Below are positions 47,085-58,639 of a DNA stretch of 64,000 nucleotides, piece after piece. Origin of the DNA: Limonium bicolor (Eukaryota; Streptophyta; Magnoliopsida; Caryophyllales; Plumbaginaceae); assembly GCA_023374045.1 (NCBI GenBank), contig CM041776.1, forward strand, positions 140,123,296-140,187,295, given 5' to 3'. Position 1 is the first letter of the stretch. The number at the start of each line of letters is the position of its first letter. The translations under genes and the position numbers were made by a program. The notes below the pieces were generated by a model. That model ran no database searches, was not told the origin of the DNA, and saw only the letters and a program-made list of their open reading frames with translations.

Positions 47085-48590
47085 CAATTATATCGTTTCC
47101 ACTTGCTTCTAGGCCATTCCACGGATGATTGTGTAAATTTTAAATCCAAGATTATGTCTCTAATCTGTCAAGGGAAGATTTGAGCCACATCTCCAATGCC
47201 AGAACATCCCCTGAAACCTAGAAAAAATTTATAGACATCAGATGTCCAATAAGTCAAGTATTCGAGGAGCTGCAAGATGAGGGGCTATTACAATCCTTGT
47301 CATGGAGAGACCCGAAAAGGAAATAAGCTGAATCATTTCTATTGGTACCAACGACTGCAAAGCTTTAAGGCATCGGATTCAAGATTTCAATGACCAAGGT
47401 TATTAGCGTGTGGATGATCTTGAGAGTCCGGAATACTAGCCTCAGTGTGCCGCATTCTTTGTTTTCTAGGATGACAAAAAGCCAGCACGGGTAGTAAGTC
47501 GAAAGCACACTCCTCCTATTAGTTTTGTCCCTACAAACGCTCATATCACCTGATCGGGTAAACACTATGGTCCCACGTAAATCCCAGAGCGAGAGAAGGA
47601 ACAAGCGACAGCTGCCCTTATAGTGGAAGAAGTCTCTGGTGAGCAAGAGCTCCTTCGGTAGTTAAAAGCCACAATTATTTCAATGGCGATATGGTCTCTA
47701 ATCATGATCTCTCTCGAGCACCGACGAGCCATTGCCAGGCACCTAGGCGGACCCAAGGAGTCTAGCCCTAGAGAAGATGGTCGCGGACCTTTGGTAAAAG
47801 CAGGAGAGGAGATCTGCTTCCATGGTAGCGAAATCTCTGAAGAATCGGGAAAGACACTTTATATCACCGTTTGGTGCAAAGCTTTTAAGGTACAAAAAGT
47901 TTGATCGACACAAGAGCTGTTGTGAGAATTTTCCCTTTAGGGGTGGCGGAAAGTATGGGCTATGACAAATTCGAATCAAGCCCGATAGTGTCGCGGGGTT
48001 ACAATGACAATCCAAGACATGTTTTCGGTCTCTTAGATCTTTCTCTCAAGTTCGGAACGATCATCCATCCAGTAAAGTTTCTTGTTCTACAAATTCCCCA
48101 CTACTTCAACTTGATTTTGGGATGAGAGTTCCTCCAAGACTTGAAGGCAGTACACTCCACAGTACATCAATGCCTCAAATTTAAAAAAGTCGGGAAGGTT
48201 CAGATCATCAAAGGAGAGCCTAATCAAAAGGAATTGTGGGTGTGCATGGTGGAAGAAAAGGGACCGTCACATCAAAATAGGTTCAATGTTGTACCAGAGC
48301 AGTCCGAGCCAGTCTCTCTCCGAAAGCTCAAGGTCGGACCAAGAAAAGCCATTATGGAGAAGTATGGCTATCAAGAGGGAAAAGGTCTCGGCAAAGAACT
48401 TCAGGGATTGCCAGAAGTTCCCATACCCACAGCAAACCCTGACCGTCAAGGACTTGGTTTGTCAATGGACTCCTCTTCCCTATATCTACGATTGAGTTGT
48501 TATCTTTATTCACATGCTCATGTTCTGCATGTTTGTAGGGTTCAACAAGGACGGATGAGGAAGTGATGCCTAGTTGGATATTTCACGAGG
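47085..48590 (+). pseudogene. Tat-lineage gag tail, protease and G-patch segment
   Basis: Opposite in orientation to the adjoining integrase. At about 47090-47190 the plus strand reads RFHLLLGHSTDDC, then IMSLICQG, a Tat Gag zinc-like tail. Frames 47683-47904 and 47901-48125 carry the protease: LIDTRAVVRIFP stands where the active site should be (the expected Gly after Asp-x is Arg), and PHYFNLILG ends the domain, where a TGA at 48123 interrupts. Frame 48141-48566 continues with STVHQCLKF and YGYQEGKGLGKELQG, a G-patch-like motif that Ogre/Tat elements carry between protease and reverse transcriptase. Several stops and frameshifts; no reverse transcriptase follows. Confidence 0.75.
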
Positions 48591-48850
48591 AGTAGATTGT
48601 AGGGCTAGGAATAGTTTGGAAATTGTTTTTCATTTCACTGTGTTATCTTTACATTTTGTTTGTTTCATTCTGATTATAATTTAGTTTTCAGTATCGCTAT
48701 TTCTTTCCAAGTCATGAATAAAAGTAGAATTCTCATCCTGTTTATGTTCCCTTGTGAAAATTTTCATTTATGCATGCACTTATTAGTTACTCTTTCGTTC
48801 ACTAACAAAAAAAAGAACGATGATAAGAGCATAAAACATGAGGCAAGACC
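48591..48850. other. Short unassigned stretch before LARD3
   Basis: AT-rich, no gene. It may be the spacer after the Tat protease segment, where Ogre elements have an intron. LARD3 begins at 48851; candidate target copy AGACC at 48846-48850. Confidence 0.4.
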
Positions 48851-49368
48851 TGTTATACCCAAACTTTTAACCCCCCCCCCCTCGGAAGAGATTATCTAGA
48901 GACACAGGTACTAGAAGGGAACTTGGTCAAGTAGCGAGAATGCTCAATTCAATCGGCACCTTCTGGAGTGCTAGGGGCACTCTGGTCATCTTCAGGGGCA
49001 CATCTGTAATTTTTAGGGCTCCTAAGCCCTCTGCGAGCTTTCTCTCTCCTCTGAAAACGGCCCAAATCAATTCAAAATTCTTTGAAATTTTAACCCATGA
49101 TAGAGGATGTTATTTTGAGCATTATGGCGTTGGAATTTTGAAATTTTGAATTTCTAATAATTTTTTAGCAATTTCTGATTGAATCTGATGAGAAATTGAA
49201 TTAAAAATATTCCAATATTTCAAAAATTCAATTCCACCTCAGAAAAGTTATAATTGTCATCCTTGACACGTGGCTAAAATTTCACAGCAAAATTCCTTTG
49301 GGAAGTCACTTAATTAAAAAATCCAAAAAATCTTGTTTTTACTAGATTTTCTTTATCTTTAAGAAAAT

Positions 49369-49378
49369 CTATATAAAG
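49369..49378 (+). promoter_or_regulatory. TATA box of LARD3 LTR (CTATATAAAG)
   Basis: Conserved at the same LTR position in LARD1 (CTATAAAAGG) and LARD2 (CTATATAAG). Transcription would start about 30 bases on, near 49405. Confidence 0.7.
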
Positions 49379-49698
49379 GAGCAAATCAATTGATAAAAGG
49401 AGAATCTCACAAGCTCTAGAACCCAAAGGAGTCAGAAAACACAGCCTCCTCTCTCTCACACACGTTTTTCAGCACCCGACCACCAAAATCATATCGAAAT
49501 TCCCCTGAAATCACCACTTAAACTTGTTTTCCAACTCCCAAAGCATCAACAATCATCAAAACCCCAAAAAACACAACCAAAGCGTGAAGAACATCAAGAA
49601 CAGTCAGTGACGAGAAGCCCGGTTCGAAGTCCGTTCGAATCTGCCATCAACAGAGCTCCCGATGAATTCCAGCGTGAAGAATTGTTGTGAATTCGAAG

Positions 49699-49901
49699 GT
49701 AAAACAGGTGGGAATTTTACTTTCCTAACTCCCCACGACTTTATTGATCTCGTTTCAAAATTTGGGTTCAAACCGACTTTTTTCTGCTTCTGTATTGCTA
49801 ATTGTTTTCGCTTCTGCCTTGTTACTTGTTTGTTAAGTTTCGTGTATAATTCGGCTTCAAATTAGAATCTTTCAATCACTAACGTCTTGTACATCTTTCA
49901 G
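49699..49901 (+). other. Putative 203-nt leader intron in LARD3 LTR
   Basis: GAAG then GTAAAACAGG at the donor, ACATCTTTCAG then GCTACACG at the acceptor. Same ends and exactly the same length as LARD2 37938-38140. Confidence 0.5.
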
Positions 49902-49949
49902 GCTACACGCACATAGATTTTGAGCCAAAAACACCGTTGGGGACCACCA

Positions 49950-50250
49950 AAATCCCACCGTCCGTGGGTGGTCCATAACCTCGGACCCATGGTCCGGGAC
50001 CACAGACGGGTTGTCCGTGACCACGGACGGGTTGTCCGTGACCACAGACACCCACGGACGGCGGCGGGATTTTACTTTTTTTGAAAATTTCTAGGGTTTA
50101 ACGGCACATGTCCGGGCCCATGGACAGCCAGTCTGTGGCCCCGGACTTTTTCAAAATTTCGATTTCTGTTAGTTCAACTTTTATTTTCATGCAATTTAAC
50201 TGGGTCCATGGTTACGGACATTAGGTCCGTGGCTACGGACAGAAACAAAA
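49950..50250. repeat. GTCCGTGACCACGGAC array in LARD3 LTR
   Basis: Runs of GTCCGTG, CACGGAC, GGTCCGGGACC and GGACAT words in both orientations, in the transcribed part of the LTR downstream of the putative intron. Confidence 0.85.
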
Positions 50251-50663
50251 TTTGACCTAATTCTACCTCTGAAACCCTAGTTTAGGTAGTTTTAATTTCC
50301 TCTTTAATTTTCTGTCTAAAAATGTCATAATAAATAAAAATCAGAAGTTCACGCACTTAGGTTAAAACGACTCGTAATAAGCCGTGATTAAACTAAGTAG
50401 AGGAAAAACGACTTTGAGGGGTAATGAAAGTTATTTGAACCCTAAATAAGTCGAATATCAAGCCCCCAAACCCGAACTCTCCTTTCCTAATTTACCCTAG
50501 GTCAAAATTAGGTGGCGACTCTACTAGGTTCCAGTGAGCTAACTTAGGTTTTTATAATTAATGTTTTATGTCATAGTTATTCAACTTAGGTTATAAGTGG
50601 ACCTAAAACCCGATCAGGTCCTAATCAACATAGGATAGGGTTTAAAAAATCATGGCTCACAGA

Positions 50664-50682
50664 CGGCGACCCTGCTGGGGAC
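50664..50682 (+). promoter_or_regulatory. Primer-binding site of LARD3
   Basis: CGGCGACCCTGCTGGGGAC, three changes from the LARD1 site, two bases after the LTR end. Confidence 0.82.
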
Positions 50683-51431
50683 AAACTCTTAATTTTAAGA
50701 AAGAGGGCTTAACTTGAAATTGTTCATTATGACTTTTATTACATTGTTTGTTTACTTTTATGCGCATTTTAAATTTCTGCACCCTTGCATCATATGAGAG
50801 TGAGGGTCCACACAAGCCGATTTCACCCCGGGACCCGCCTTAGGGTCCCCTGTCAGGAACTCACACCTTTTAGGTGATGTGAATAAGTGGGGGAAAAGAG
50901 GAGGATGTCGTCTAACCTCATCCCCTTAATACCTGGGCTTTAGCCCAAGCATTTTCCTGGCAGTGCCCTTACCTAGCCTTGTTTGGTCATTCAAAGACCC
51001 GACCATAGACGCACACCTTTAGGTGATGTGAAAAGAGTGGGGAAGCCCAAAGAGAATAGCGTGCAAGCCCTATTCCTTTTTGGTGACCTGGGCCCATGCC
51101 CCAAGCACCTCTCCGGATCGATCCATACACAAATAGGTTGAAACGTCTAGTGAGGACATGATGATCTTGTGTGGGCCTTGTTTGCTTGTATGACCAGCCC
51201 ACTACCAGCCTAGAAATTGATAGGAACTCTTCCTATATCAACTCAGCCCAACCTATAATTCACGGCTTAATTATTTTCTGCCCAAAGGCCCTTTTTGATT
51301 TGAATGAGTGAATTGTTTGTTTGAGCTTTGGCCCAAAACCTTAGATCTAGGTGATTTCTCTTTTGGCCTAATTTGAATTATCCATTTAGTTCTACACCTA
51401 AAAAAATCCACCCAAACTTGAAGTAGTCCAC
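50683..51431 (+). other. LARD3 leader region, non-coding
   Basis: Reverse complement matches 29940-30746 and 43740-44477. Ends within TCCACCCAAACTTGAAGTAG-like sequence that continues in LARD2, so the Athila insertion, not the element's own end, stops it. Confidence 0.75.
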
Positions 51432-53154
51432 TGATAAGTATGAAACATATAGGCTTTTTAGGGTCTAATTACCTTATAATCTGTAACAATTCAGGCAATG
51501 TTTCCTACTTATTATGTGTTTTTCCTAAGATTGATGTTTTGATATGAACTAACGCATTTTATGTGTTAAATATAGGAAAAACCCATGAAAATGAAGATTT
51601 TACGTCATGAGGATTACAACGCAATAAACGGGGAACAAATCCGGAAAAAGAGGCAAAACTTGGCCACGTCCGGCCAAACTTACCCGGACGTAAATCGGAC
51701 GTCCATTAAAGGACACGTCCGGATCCGGACGCAAACGGGACGTGACCCGAGATTTAGATCCAACTCCGCTGTGTCATGTCCGGATCCGGACGTGACCCGA
51801 GATTCAGATCCAAAACCTCTGTCTCATGTCTGGATCCGGACACAGATCCGGATGTCACACAGAAACGAAAAATAAAAATACATCATGCTGATAATTATGC
51901 TTTCGGCGTAATTATCAGCCGAAGCGGCTGTTTAGCCCATACCCTAAGTTAAATTAAGTCGATGCCCATGCTCTTACCCAACTCACCACTAACCAATGTT
52001 TTACTTTTGAAGCCTTTTAAACTCTCCTTCAGTTTCTATTTCATTCGTACCAGACGCTGTCGTCTAACTCATACACTCTCCCTCTCTACTCCTGCTTCCG
52101 TTCACGATAAATCCCATCTCCAGTCATCAATCTTTCTCCATAACCTTTCTCCCTCACTCACAGACACAACCCGTACTCACGCGCCTCATTTAGCCACATG
52201 GATCGCGTTCGGATCGACGTCCGACCCAAAACATCTGGACGTCTCACAAACTTTTTCAGAATTTCCATTTTCACTCCATTTCATCAAGTCCACTTCATTA
52301 TCGCCAATTCCAACCTCCAAATCAGCATAGCGCAAGGCCGAAGGGCGGAGCAAGCAAGAGGATCTTCGTAACAGATGATTTCTCCTAACTCTCTCTTATT
52401 TATGCTTTCAATTGGTATGTCTAGCTAAGAGGATTTACTCTAGGGGAAGGGATGTTGTAATTAGTTAAACTCTGCATTATTTTACTGCTTAATTGAGACC
52501 ATTTGGATTGCTCAGGTTAATGCTTTTAAGTGCTTTTAATAAATGTCATGAATTTATTATAAGCCTTCGAATCAAGTTATGATCAGACAAGGTGATTAGC
52601 ATTGACGGACCTATTAACCTGTTACCTGTGATAATTGCAATCGGATAGATTACATTAGCAGTTAGGTGCTTTAGTCCAGACCAAACCAGACTAGTAATTC
52701 TGTGCGATAATACCATCTAGATATACCCGTTAATTCTAGATTAGAACTACACGCCCTATCTAGATGAGCTATCTGGAATTAGGACTTAATACAGAATAGA
52801 TATTTGAGAATTACAAGCGATCCAAGTCTCCGTTTAAGTAGTAGAATATTTAGAACCTAGCTAGTGAAACAACTCCCTGAACCTAGAGTACTGTTCATAC
52901 TCCCTATCTATCGCTTTAATTTATCTGCTATTTATTTCTTGTCTATTATTAATTCCAAAACCAAAACAACCCCTCTTTAGTTACCCATTGCCTAAGGCTA
53001 GACTTATTTACCTCAAGTCCCGTGGATTGATACCTGGTTGCTTCTTAAATTGCTATACTACTGTGACCGGGATTTTTGCAACCCGACGGTCTATTGAGTT
53101 GTTATTTTCTAGGATTATTTCTTGGCTTTTAATATATCAATTAAACCGCTTGCA
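51432..53154 (+). repeat. 5' LTR of Athila J
   Basis: TGATAAGTATG to CGCTTGCA, 1723 bp, placed between the LARD3 leader and the primer site. Palindrome array at 51664-51860; a pyrimidine-rich stretch at 52060-52170 is likely transcribed leader. Frames in it (for example 51585-51875) are not genes. Confidence 0.8.
51664..51860. repeat. GTCCGGATCCGGAC palindrome array in Athila LTR
   Basis: Perfect 14-bp palindromes GTCCGGATCCGGAC at 51717-51730 and 51778-51791, a one-base variant near 51828, and single CGGACGT or ACGTCCG words between. A unit of about 60 bp (palindrome, then CGTGACCCGAGATT) is duplicated. Confidence 0.9.
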
Positions 53155-53157
53155 AAA

Positions 53158-53176
53158 CGGCGCCATTGCCGGGGAC
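53158..53176 (+). promoter_or_regulatory. Primer-binding site of Athila J (tRNA-Asp type)
   Basis: CGGCGCCATTGCCGGGGAC, two changes from the usual Athila site, three bases after the LTR. Confidence 0.88.
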
Positions 53177-53424
53177 TTGACTTTGTCTAGTCCCTAGCCT
53201 TGGTTAATTCGTTACTCTATTACAATACCCTGTTTTCTATTTTTAATTGTTTCGTAATTTATTTTGTCTATTATTTATATTTAAGGTTTAATTTATTTTT
53301 GTGCCATTTTATACAATTATTTCTCATTACAGGCATTTAATTTCAGTTTATAATTTTTCTATCAATTTAATTTTCCAAGTACTATAAGTTCATTTGTTGT
53401 AGTCATTTCGTCAATTTTATTCAA

Positions 53425-54710
53425 TTGTTTCTCAGAACGCGTTCATCTGGTCCCCCGAGTACAGACTTTGACCCAGAAATCGAGAGAGTTTTCCTTCAAG
53501 CTCTGAGAGCAAGAAGACAGCTCGATTTCAACATGGCAGCAAACCATGCCCTTCTTGGAGGAGGTCCAGCCGCCCAATACACGATGGGGAGAATAAATAG
53601 ACCACCAGCCACACCCAGAAGAGGCCCAGTGGTTCTACCAGACCTAACTACAGAACTAGTGGCAGATTGGCAAAAGGTAAAGCCCTCCCATCAATCCAAT
53701 GCTCTTCGTAATCACCCTGCAGGAACCATTTCAGGTGCCGACCCAGCTGATGCACTAGACCACGTACATCGATTCCTAGTGCACTTGGACTCACTTGGCT
53801 TATCACAAGGCCTGGAGGAATATGCCAGACTGGGCCTGTTCCAGCACGGCCTATCAGGAGAAGCTTCGAAATGGTTACATCGACTAGCACCAGGCATCAT
53901 TACCACCTGGGAGCAGATGACGGATAAATTCAATGAGAAATACATCCCCATCTCCACGACACGACAGATGATCACCGATCTGATGGCATTCGGACAGTTG
54001 GGTAGTGAGACAATATGCGAGGCGTGGGACCAATTCAAAGAACTACTCCGCCAGTGCCCTCACCACGGTCAGAATATCACCTCGCCAGCTCAGGAATTCT
54101 TCCAAGGGCTAAAAGATGAAAACAGAGGCGAGGTGAGAGCTGCCTTAGGAGGGAACCTACTAGCAAAAAGCGGGGAAGATTTCATGGCAGCAATGAAGTC
54201 CTACTGTGAGGAGCTTCACCAATGGAGCAATAATGGGGGAAGAGTATTCTCAATAGGTCACAGTTCTACCCGAGCTCCGGACCCGATGATGGAACAGATA
54301 GCCGCCGAGCAAGCGCAGCTGAAAACCACGATGGGGAGTATGGCCAAAATGCTTGAACAGCTCACCATGGGGCCGACCCTTAAGCAATCTATCAAGAAGG
54401 TGTCTACAAGTTCCAACGAAGTCTGCTGCTCTCAGTGTGGGGACGCACATGAATATGAGGATTGCCCAATGGTAGCAGAGATGAAGCAATCAGAGGAGGC
54501 CAATGTCATCGGACAATTCAACAACAGACAACCCTGGGTGCAGAATCAGCACCAAAACCTCAGGTATGGAAATCCGATCAACACGCTAAACTCACATCAG
54601 ATGCAGCCTCAAAGGACGAACCAGGGAGGACCACCCGGCTTTGCTAGGCCTCAGTATAATCAATTCAGGCCACAGCAGTCTCAAGCTCAGCAACCATCAT
54701 TAAGCTCAAA
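53425..54710 (+). pseudogene. Athila gag, 5' part (interrupted by solo LTR K)
   Basis: Particle protein. The frame is open from before 53400 with no ATG ahead of residue 37 (53533); the codon at 53425 is TTG, so the original start (expected just before RTRSSG) seems mutated. Capsid core at about residues 130-235: LGLFQHGLSGEASKWLHRL, then WEQMTDKFNEKYIP, then EAWDQFKELLRQCPHHG, the Retrotrans_gag pattern. Zinc-knuckle-like CSQCGDAHEYEDC follows at about 335-347, then a Gln/Asn-rich tail. The frame runs unbroken to the insertion at 54711 and resumes, in register, at 58635-58640. Confidence 0.9.
54706..54710. repeat. Left target-site duplication of solo LTR K (TCAAA)
   Basis: TCAAA, repeated exactly at 58635-58639. 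Confidence 0.93.
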
Positions 54711-57700
54711 TGAAATATCTCAAACCTTAATTACTTTAATTAATCATGAATTAATTAAATAAAAGTAATTAATTAGAGATTAAGGAATTAAATACCCTTA
54801 AATCAGAAAAAGGGAATAATATAATATTTAATTAAACCCTAAAAGTCGTTAGGAAACATAAACGAAACCTAAAACGACACTGAGGAGGTTTAAAAAAATA
54901 TATAAATGAAAATAAAACTTATCGTTTTACCTTGAAAAATGTGTCATGAATATTTTAGAAGTGAAAACGAGGTCGTGGACACCTTATAATATTATTTGGG
55001 TAATTTTAGAGGCATTCGAAAATTATTTAAGCAGTCGGAATAAAAGACGTTGCGTTTTCGCCAAAAAATGGCGAAACGCAAACTAATTAGGAATTAAATG
55101 ATAATTAATTAAATTTATAAATAACAATAATTGTTATTGTTTGAAAATATGAATTTGGAATCATAAAATTGTTCATCTCGTTAAACGGGACATCGTGTTT
55201 CAGGCGGCATAAAAAAAACGGGCTTAAAACGAGCTAGAAACGACATTATAAGTAACATTGTAAAAAAAAAAATTGGGCCGACCAGCCAAGTGACTGGGCC
55301 GGCCCAGTATCCCTTCACTCTCGGTAGTTTATCTACCCAAAACAAAAAAAAGAAAAAAAAACAGCCCAACCCAATCCTTCTTCATTCACGGTAATGAACT
55401 AGCAGCCCACCTTCAGTTTTGTATTCACGCCAGTAACAAGCAACCCTAACTTCTGGCGATAGAAACATTCAACTCCAGCCCCTCTCTCGATTCTTCTCTA
55501 TTCTCCTTCTTCCCATGGTAAAATTTCAACCCTAAACTGGAAACAAAACACACACGCCGCAACTCTCTTCCATTTCCTTTCGAATTGCAACCCCAACTGG
55601 CGAAGAACACGGAACATGCTCACGCCTCTCTTCTGTGAACGAACGACCAACTTCGGTGATATGGGAGGAGGGCAAGCGGCGGGCTGAATCGGAAGGAGAA
55701 GCCACAACCAGTCACGTTTGGAGCCGAAAATTGGAGCTATCACTACTGGGAATCGAAGGTGTACATCACCAGATTTTAATTTCGTTTTCTCGTTCTTCCC
55801 TTCGATTTTAAGCTGCATTCAAGACCGAAAACTTAGGAAAAATTAGGAACTTGTGCTCTCTGTTTCTCGGTGTTTAGTCGTCGATTTGTTATCCGAACGG
55901 TTGTAAAAATTCTGGCTAGTTTGTGCGGTTTGAATATCGCTAATGGTTTCGAATTTTTCTGTTGTGAAATTTTGTGACAATTTCTGCTAAACCTTGTGCG
56001 GTTATGCGGTGGTATGTGATGGGGATATCTAATTTTCGATTTTGAAGAACAGATCTACAAACCGTGAATAAGTTCCTGTAAAAGGACATTAAATCTGGTA
56101 TTATGTCGTTATTATGTTGTGAAGATTAAACGCTAAAATCGATTTGGGGGTAAACAAAAAAAAATTAATTAGGGTTTACGGTTAATAGACTACGGTTTCT
56201 GGAATTTGGATTTGATTTAGAAGAAATTGAAAATTAGATTTTGAAATCTGGAATTAGAGTTCAAATTAGATTAGGGTTTCCGGATTTGAATTGTGGCAGA
56301 ATTGTAAATTATGATAAAATTCTGGAGTAAAAAGTGAATTAGAAAAGTTTGGGTCGATTTTGTAATTTCTGAAAAAGTTAAGGGCAATTTGGAAATCTGG
56401 AATATGTTATTGGAGCTTCTGAGTCTGGCTAGTCGGTCAATTGGAAATTAAATAGAAATTCAAAATTTGGAAACTGGTCAAGATTGGAATTAGAATGGTA
56501 AAAAAAAATAAATTAAAATAGCTGAGTCAAGTTGAGTTGGTTTAAATGGATGGGTGGTAAATAAATAACTTAATAAGTACATACAAATGAGGTTAAGTGT
56601 AACCTACAATCTCAATGGTTTAGTTTTAATGTGTGATACTCGGTGGACTAGTGTTTTGAAAATAACGTGCAGTTTCTGACATAGATCTGGTTGCGTAATG
56701 GTTTCAAAAATTAAGTCCATTTTAAGGTTAATCTGACAAATTAAGGTTTTACTAAAGTAAATGGGAGTAAAAGTTTAAGTTATAACCTAATAAAGTTAGT
56801 AAGGGGAGCGGTTATGTTTAAATTGGAAACATGGAAATGATTCCTATTTAGTGGTTTCTGCATGTGTGAAGGCGAATGAAAATGAGACTAAATAGAGGCA
56901 GGGACAAACTTCAAGTGTTGATTATTAATCATAGGCTTCCAGTGCTAATATGCATTTTAGTGACGGTTGATGAGTTGGTAATATTGGGATAGGTTAATGT
57001 AAGATAGTCAGGAATAAAGAGGTAGTCAGTTGTGTAAGAGGAACTGTAATGCGAAATGTTATGAAGTTGGGTTTCGGTTGTACTAATATGAACAAAAATA
57101 TATACAAGTTTCCTTGTTTAAACATGACAAATCAAACAAATCTCAGTTAATATTAAATATACATATATACTTAGGTATTTGCACTAAACTGAGTATATAT
57201 GTGTGTATCCATGTTATGTTAAATATATCCATATTTATATATATTTATATACATATGTGTATATAGTTGGTAAACCAAAATTAAGAGAAATGCTATAAAA
57301 AATATATATATATTTAGACTTGTGAGGACTTATATATAAATATACGCATGTGTATATAGTTGGAAGTTTAATTAAGAGAGTTACGTATGGTAACAGAATG
57401 TTTAGGAGATAACTAAGTTGTTAACCTACCCGGCTACTATGTTATAGGATCTAGATAGTCGGAGGTGTTCGACGGATTGGGCGAGCATCGTTTTAAGAGC
57501 TAGCCAATCTCCAGGTGTACGGTATGGTTTTCTTGCAGTCTGTTGCCTACCGGTTTACACCGGCTTGTGTGTTGTTTGTTTTTCTGTGTGTTTATGACCT
57601 TGTAAGATTAAATCATGTAACGAGTTTACGGTTGTTTATATTATTGTGATGTTATGACGTGACTCACTTCCCTTGTATGTGTCTAACAAGACTTGCCACT

Positions 57701-58634
57701 TGTTGTGAATGGTTGTTAAGTTCCACTATTGAACTTCTAACGAGTGCTAACTGTGGAGTGAGGAATCCGGTTGTCCGGTCACGCGTGTAAGTATAAGAGT
57801 TGATATTGTATCAGATTCGACTCTTTATTGTTAAGATTGTCCTCCTTCATTTGGCGTTCGATCTCCCGTTAGCTTCCTCCAAAGCTTACCTATTCTGACT
57901 TATGATCGGTTTAGTGGGAACATGTGTTTGTGTGGTGTGTTCGGGTCACAATATCCGATCCGCCTGTGAGTTAAGTTACTCGTTCGATTAACAGAACGGT
58001 AATGAGTTTATGTAAAGAGCTTAACATGAGTTTGGCAACAATCTCTAGGCTCCCATGTGATCTGACTATGTTGGGATGGTACCTAAATTGTACCGTTCTT
58101 GTAATATTATATGTGCTGTTGTGCTATGCAATACTCTTGCTATGCTATATATGTTGTTGTTTAAAAATCAATGCCATGTTATCATGACAATTAGTTGCGC
58201 GTATCCCGGTAGCCGATGGGCCGCGCGTTAACCATACCAGCGAAGGTTGCTGACCCCCTCGGGGGCTCCATATTTATTTGCAGGATGAGGATCGAGGAAG
58301 CGGAATGGCTTTAGATTCTAGGATGTTGGTTTCTTTTGGTATATTTTGGATGATGGACCCGGGATGCGCCTGTGCTCCCGTGGTGGTGTATTTGGTATAA
58401 CAGTTATACAGTGATGGTTGTAAATATTTATACTCGGTAAATGTTGATGTATTTATGGTTATTAGTCTTATGCTCGGAAGTCTGTTCATTAGACCGATAC
58501 AGATGTATGTATTCTGCCTTGTTAGCCACGTGGGTGGCTAACGGCGTGTAACACCAGTTATTTTGGGTATGGTATAGTTATGGTTTTCCGCTGCTGTTAA
58601 CGTATATGCTTAAGTTATATGTTGGGGTGTTGCA
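54711..58634 (+). repeat. Solo LTR K (3924 bp) inside Athila gag
   Basis: TGAAATATC to GGGGTGTTGCA with a perfect 5-bp target duplication and no internal region: an intact solo LTR left by recombination between two LTRs. Landmarks shared with C and B: GGTATGGTTTTCTTGC (about 57522), ACCGGCTTGTGTG (57560), GTAAGATTAAATCATGTAA (57602), GTTAGCCACGTGGGTGGCTAACGGCG (58522) and TTCCGCTG (58587). Plus orientation. Short frames inside match nothing. It lacks the GTCCGG array. AT microsatellite-like TATATA runs lie at 57160-57350. Confidence 0.93.
57660..58000 (+). repeat. Stem-loop-rich stretch in LTR K
   Basis: AACAAG/CTTGTT (57685-57704); AAGTTC/GAACTT inside a GTTA/TAAC outer stem (57715-57741); AAGAGT/ACTCTT enclosing TGATA/TATCA (57795-57825); AGCTT/AAGCT (about 57871-57886); CGTTC/GAACG (about 57980-57997). 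It lies at the LTR position matching the hairpin chain of B. Confidence 0.5.
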
Positions 58635-58639
58635 TCAAA
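58635..58639. repeat. Right target-site duplication of solo LTR K (TCAAA)
   Basis: Exact partner of 54706-54710. Confidence 0.93.

Larger units (their letters stand above)
48851..50661 (+). repeat. 5' LTR of LARD3
   Basis: TGTTATACCC to GGCTCACA, 1811 bp. TATA box at 49369-49378, putative leader intron 49699-49901, palindrome array 49950-50250. A run of C near 48872-48883 is part of the region that is G-rich in the other copies. Confidence 0.92.
48851..51431 (+). mobile_element. LARD3: 5' LTR and leader, cut by the Athila element
   Basis: Same family as LARD1/LARD2 but on the plus strand. LTR 48851-50661, primer site 50664-50682, leader to 51431, where the Athila LTR starts. The remainder would lie right of the Athila element, outside the window, if it survives. 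Confidence 0.9.
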
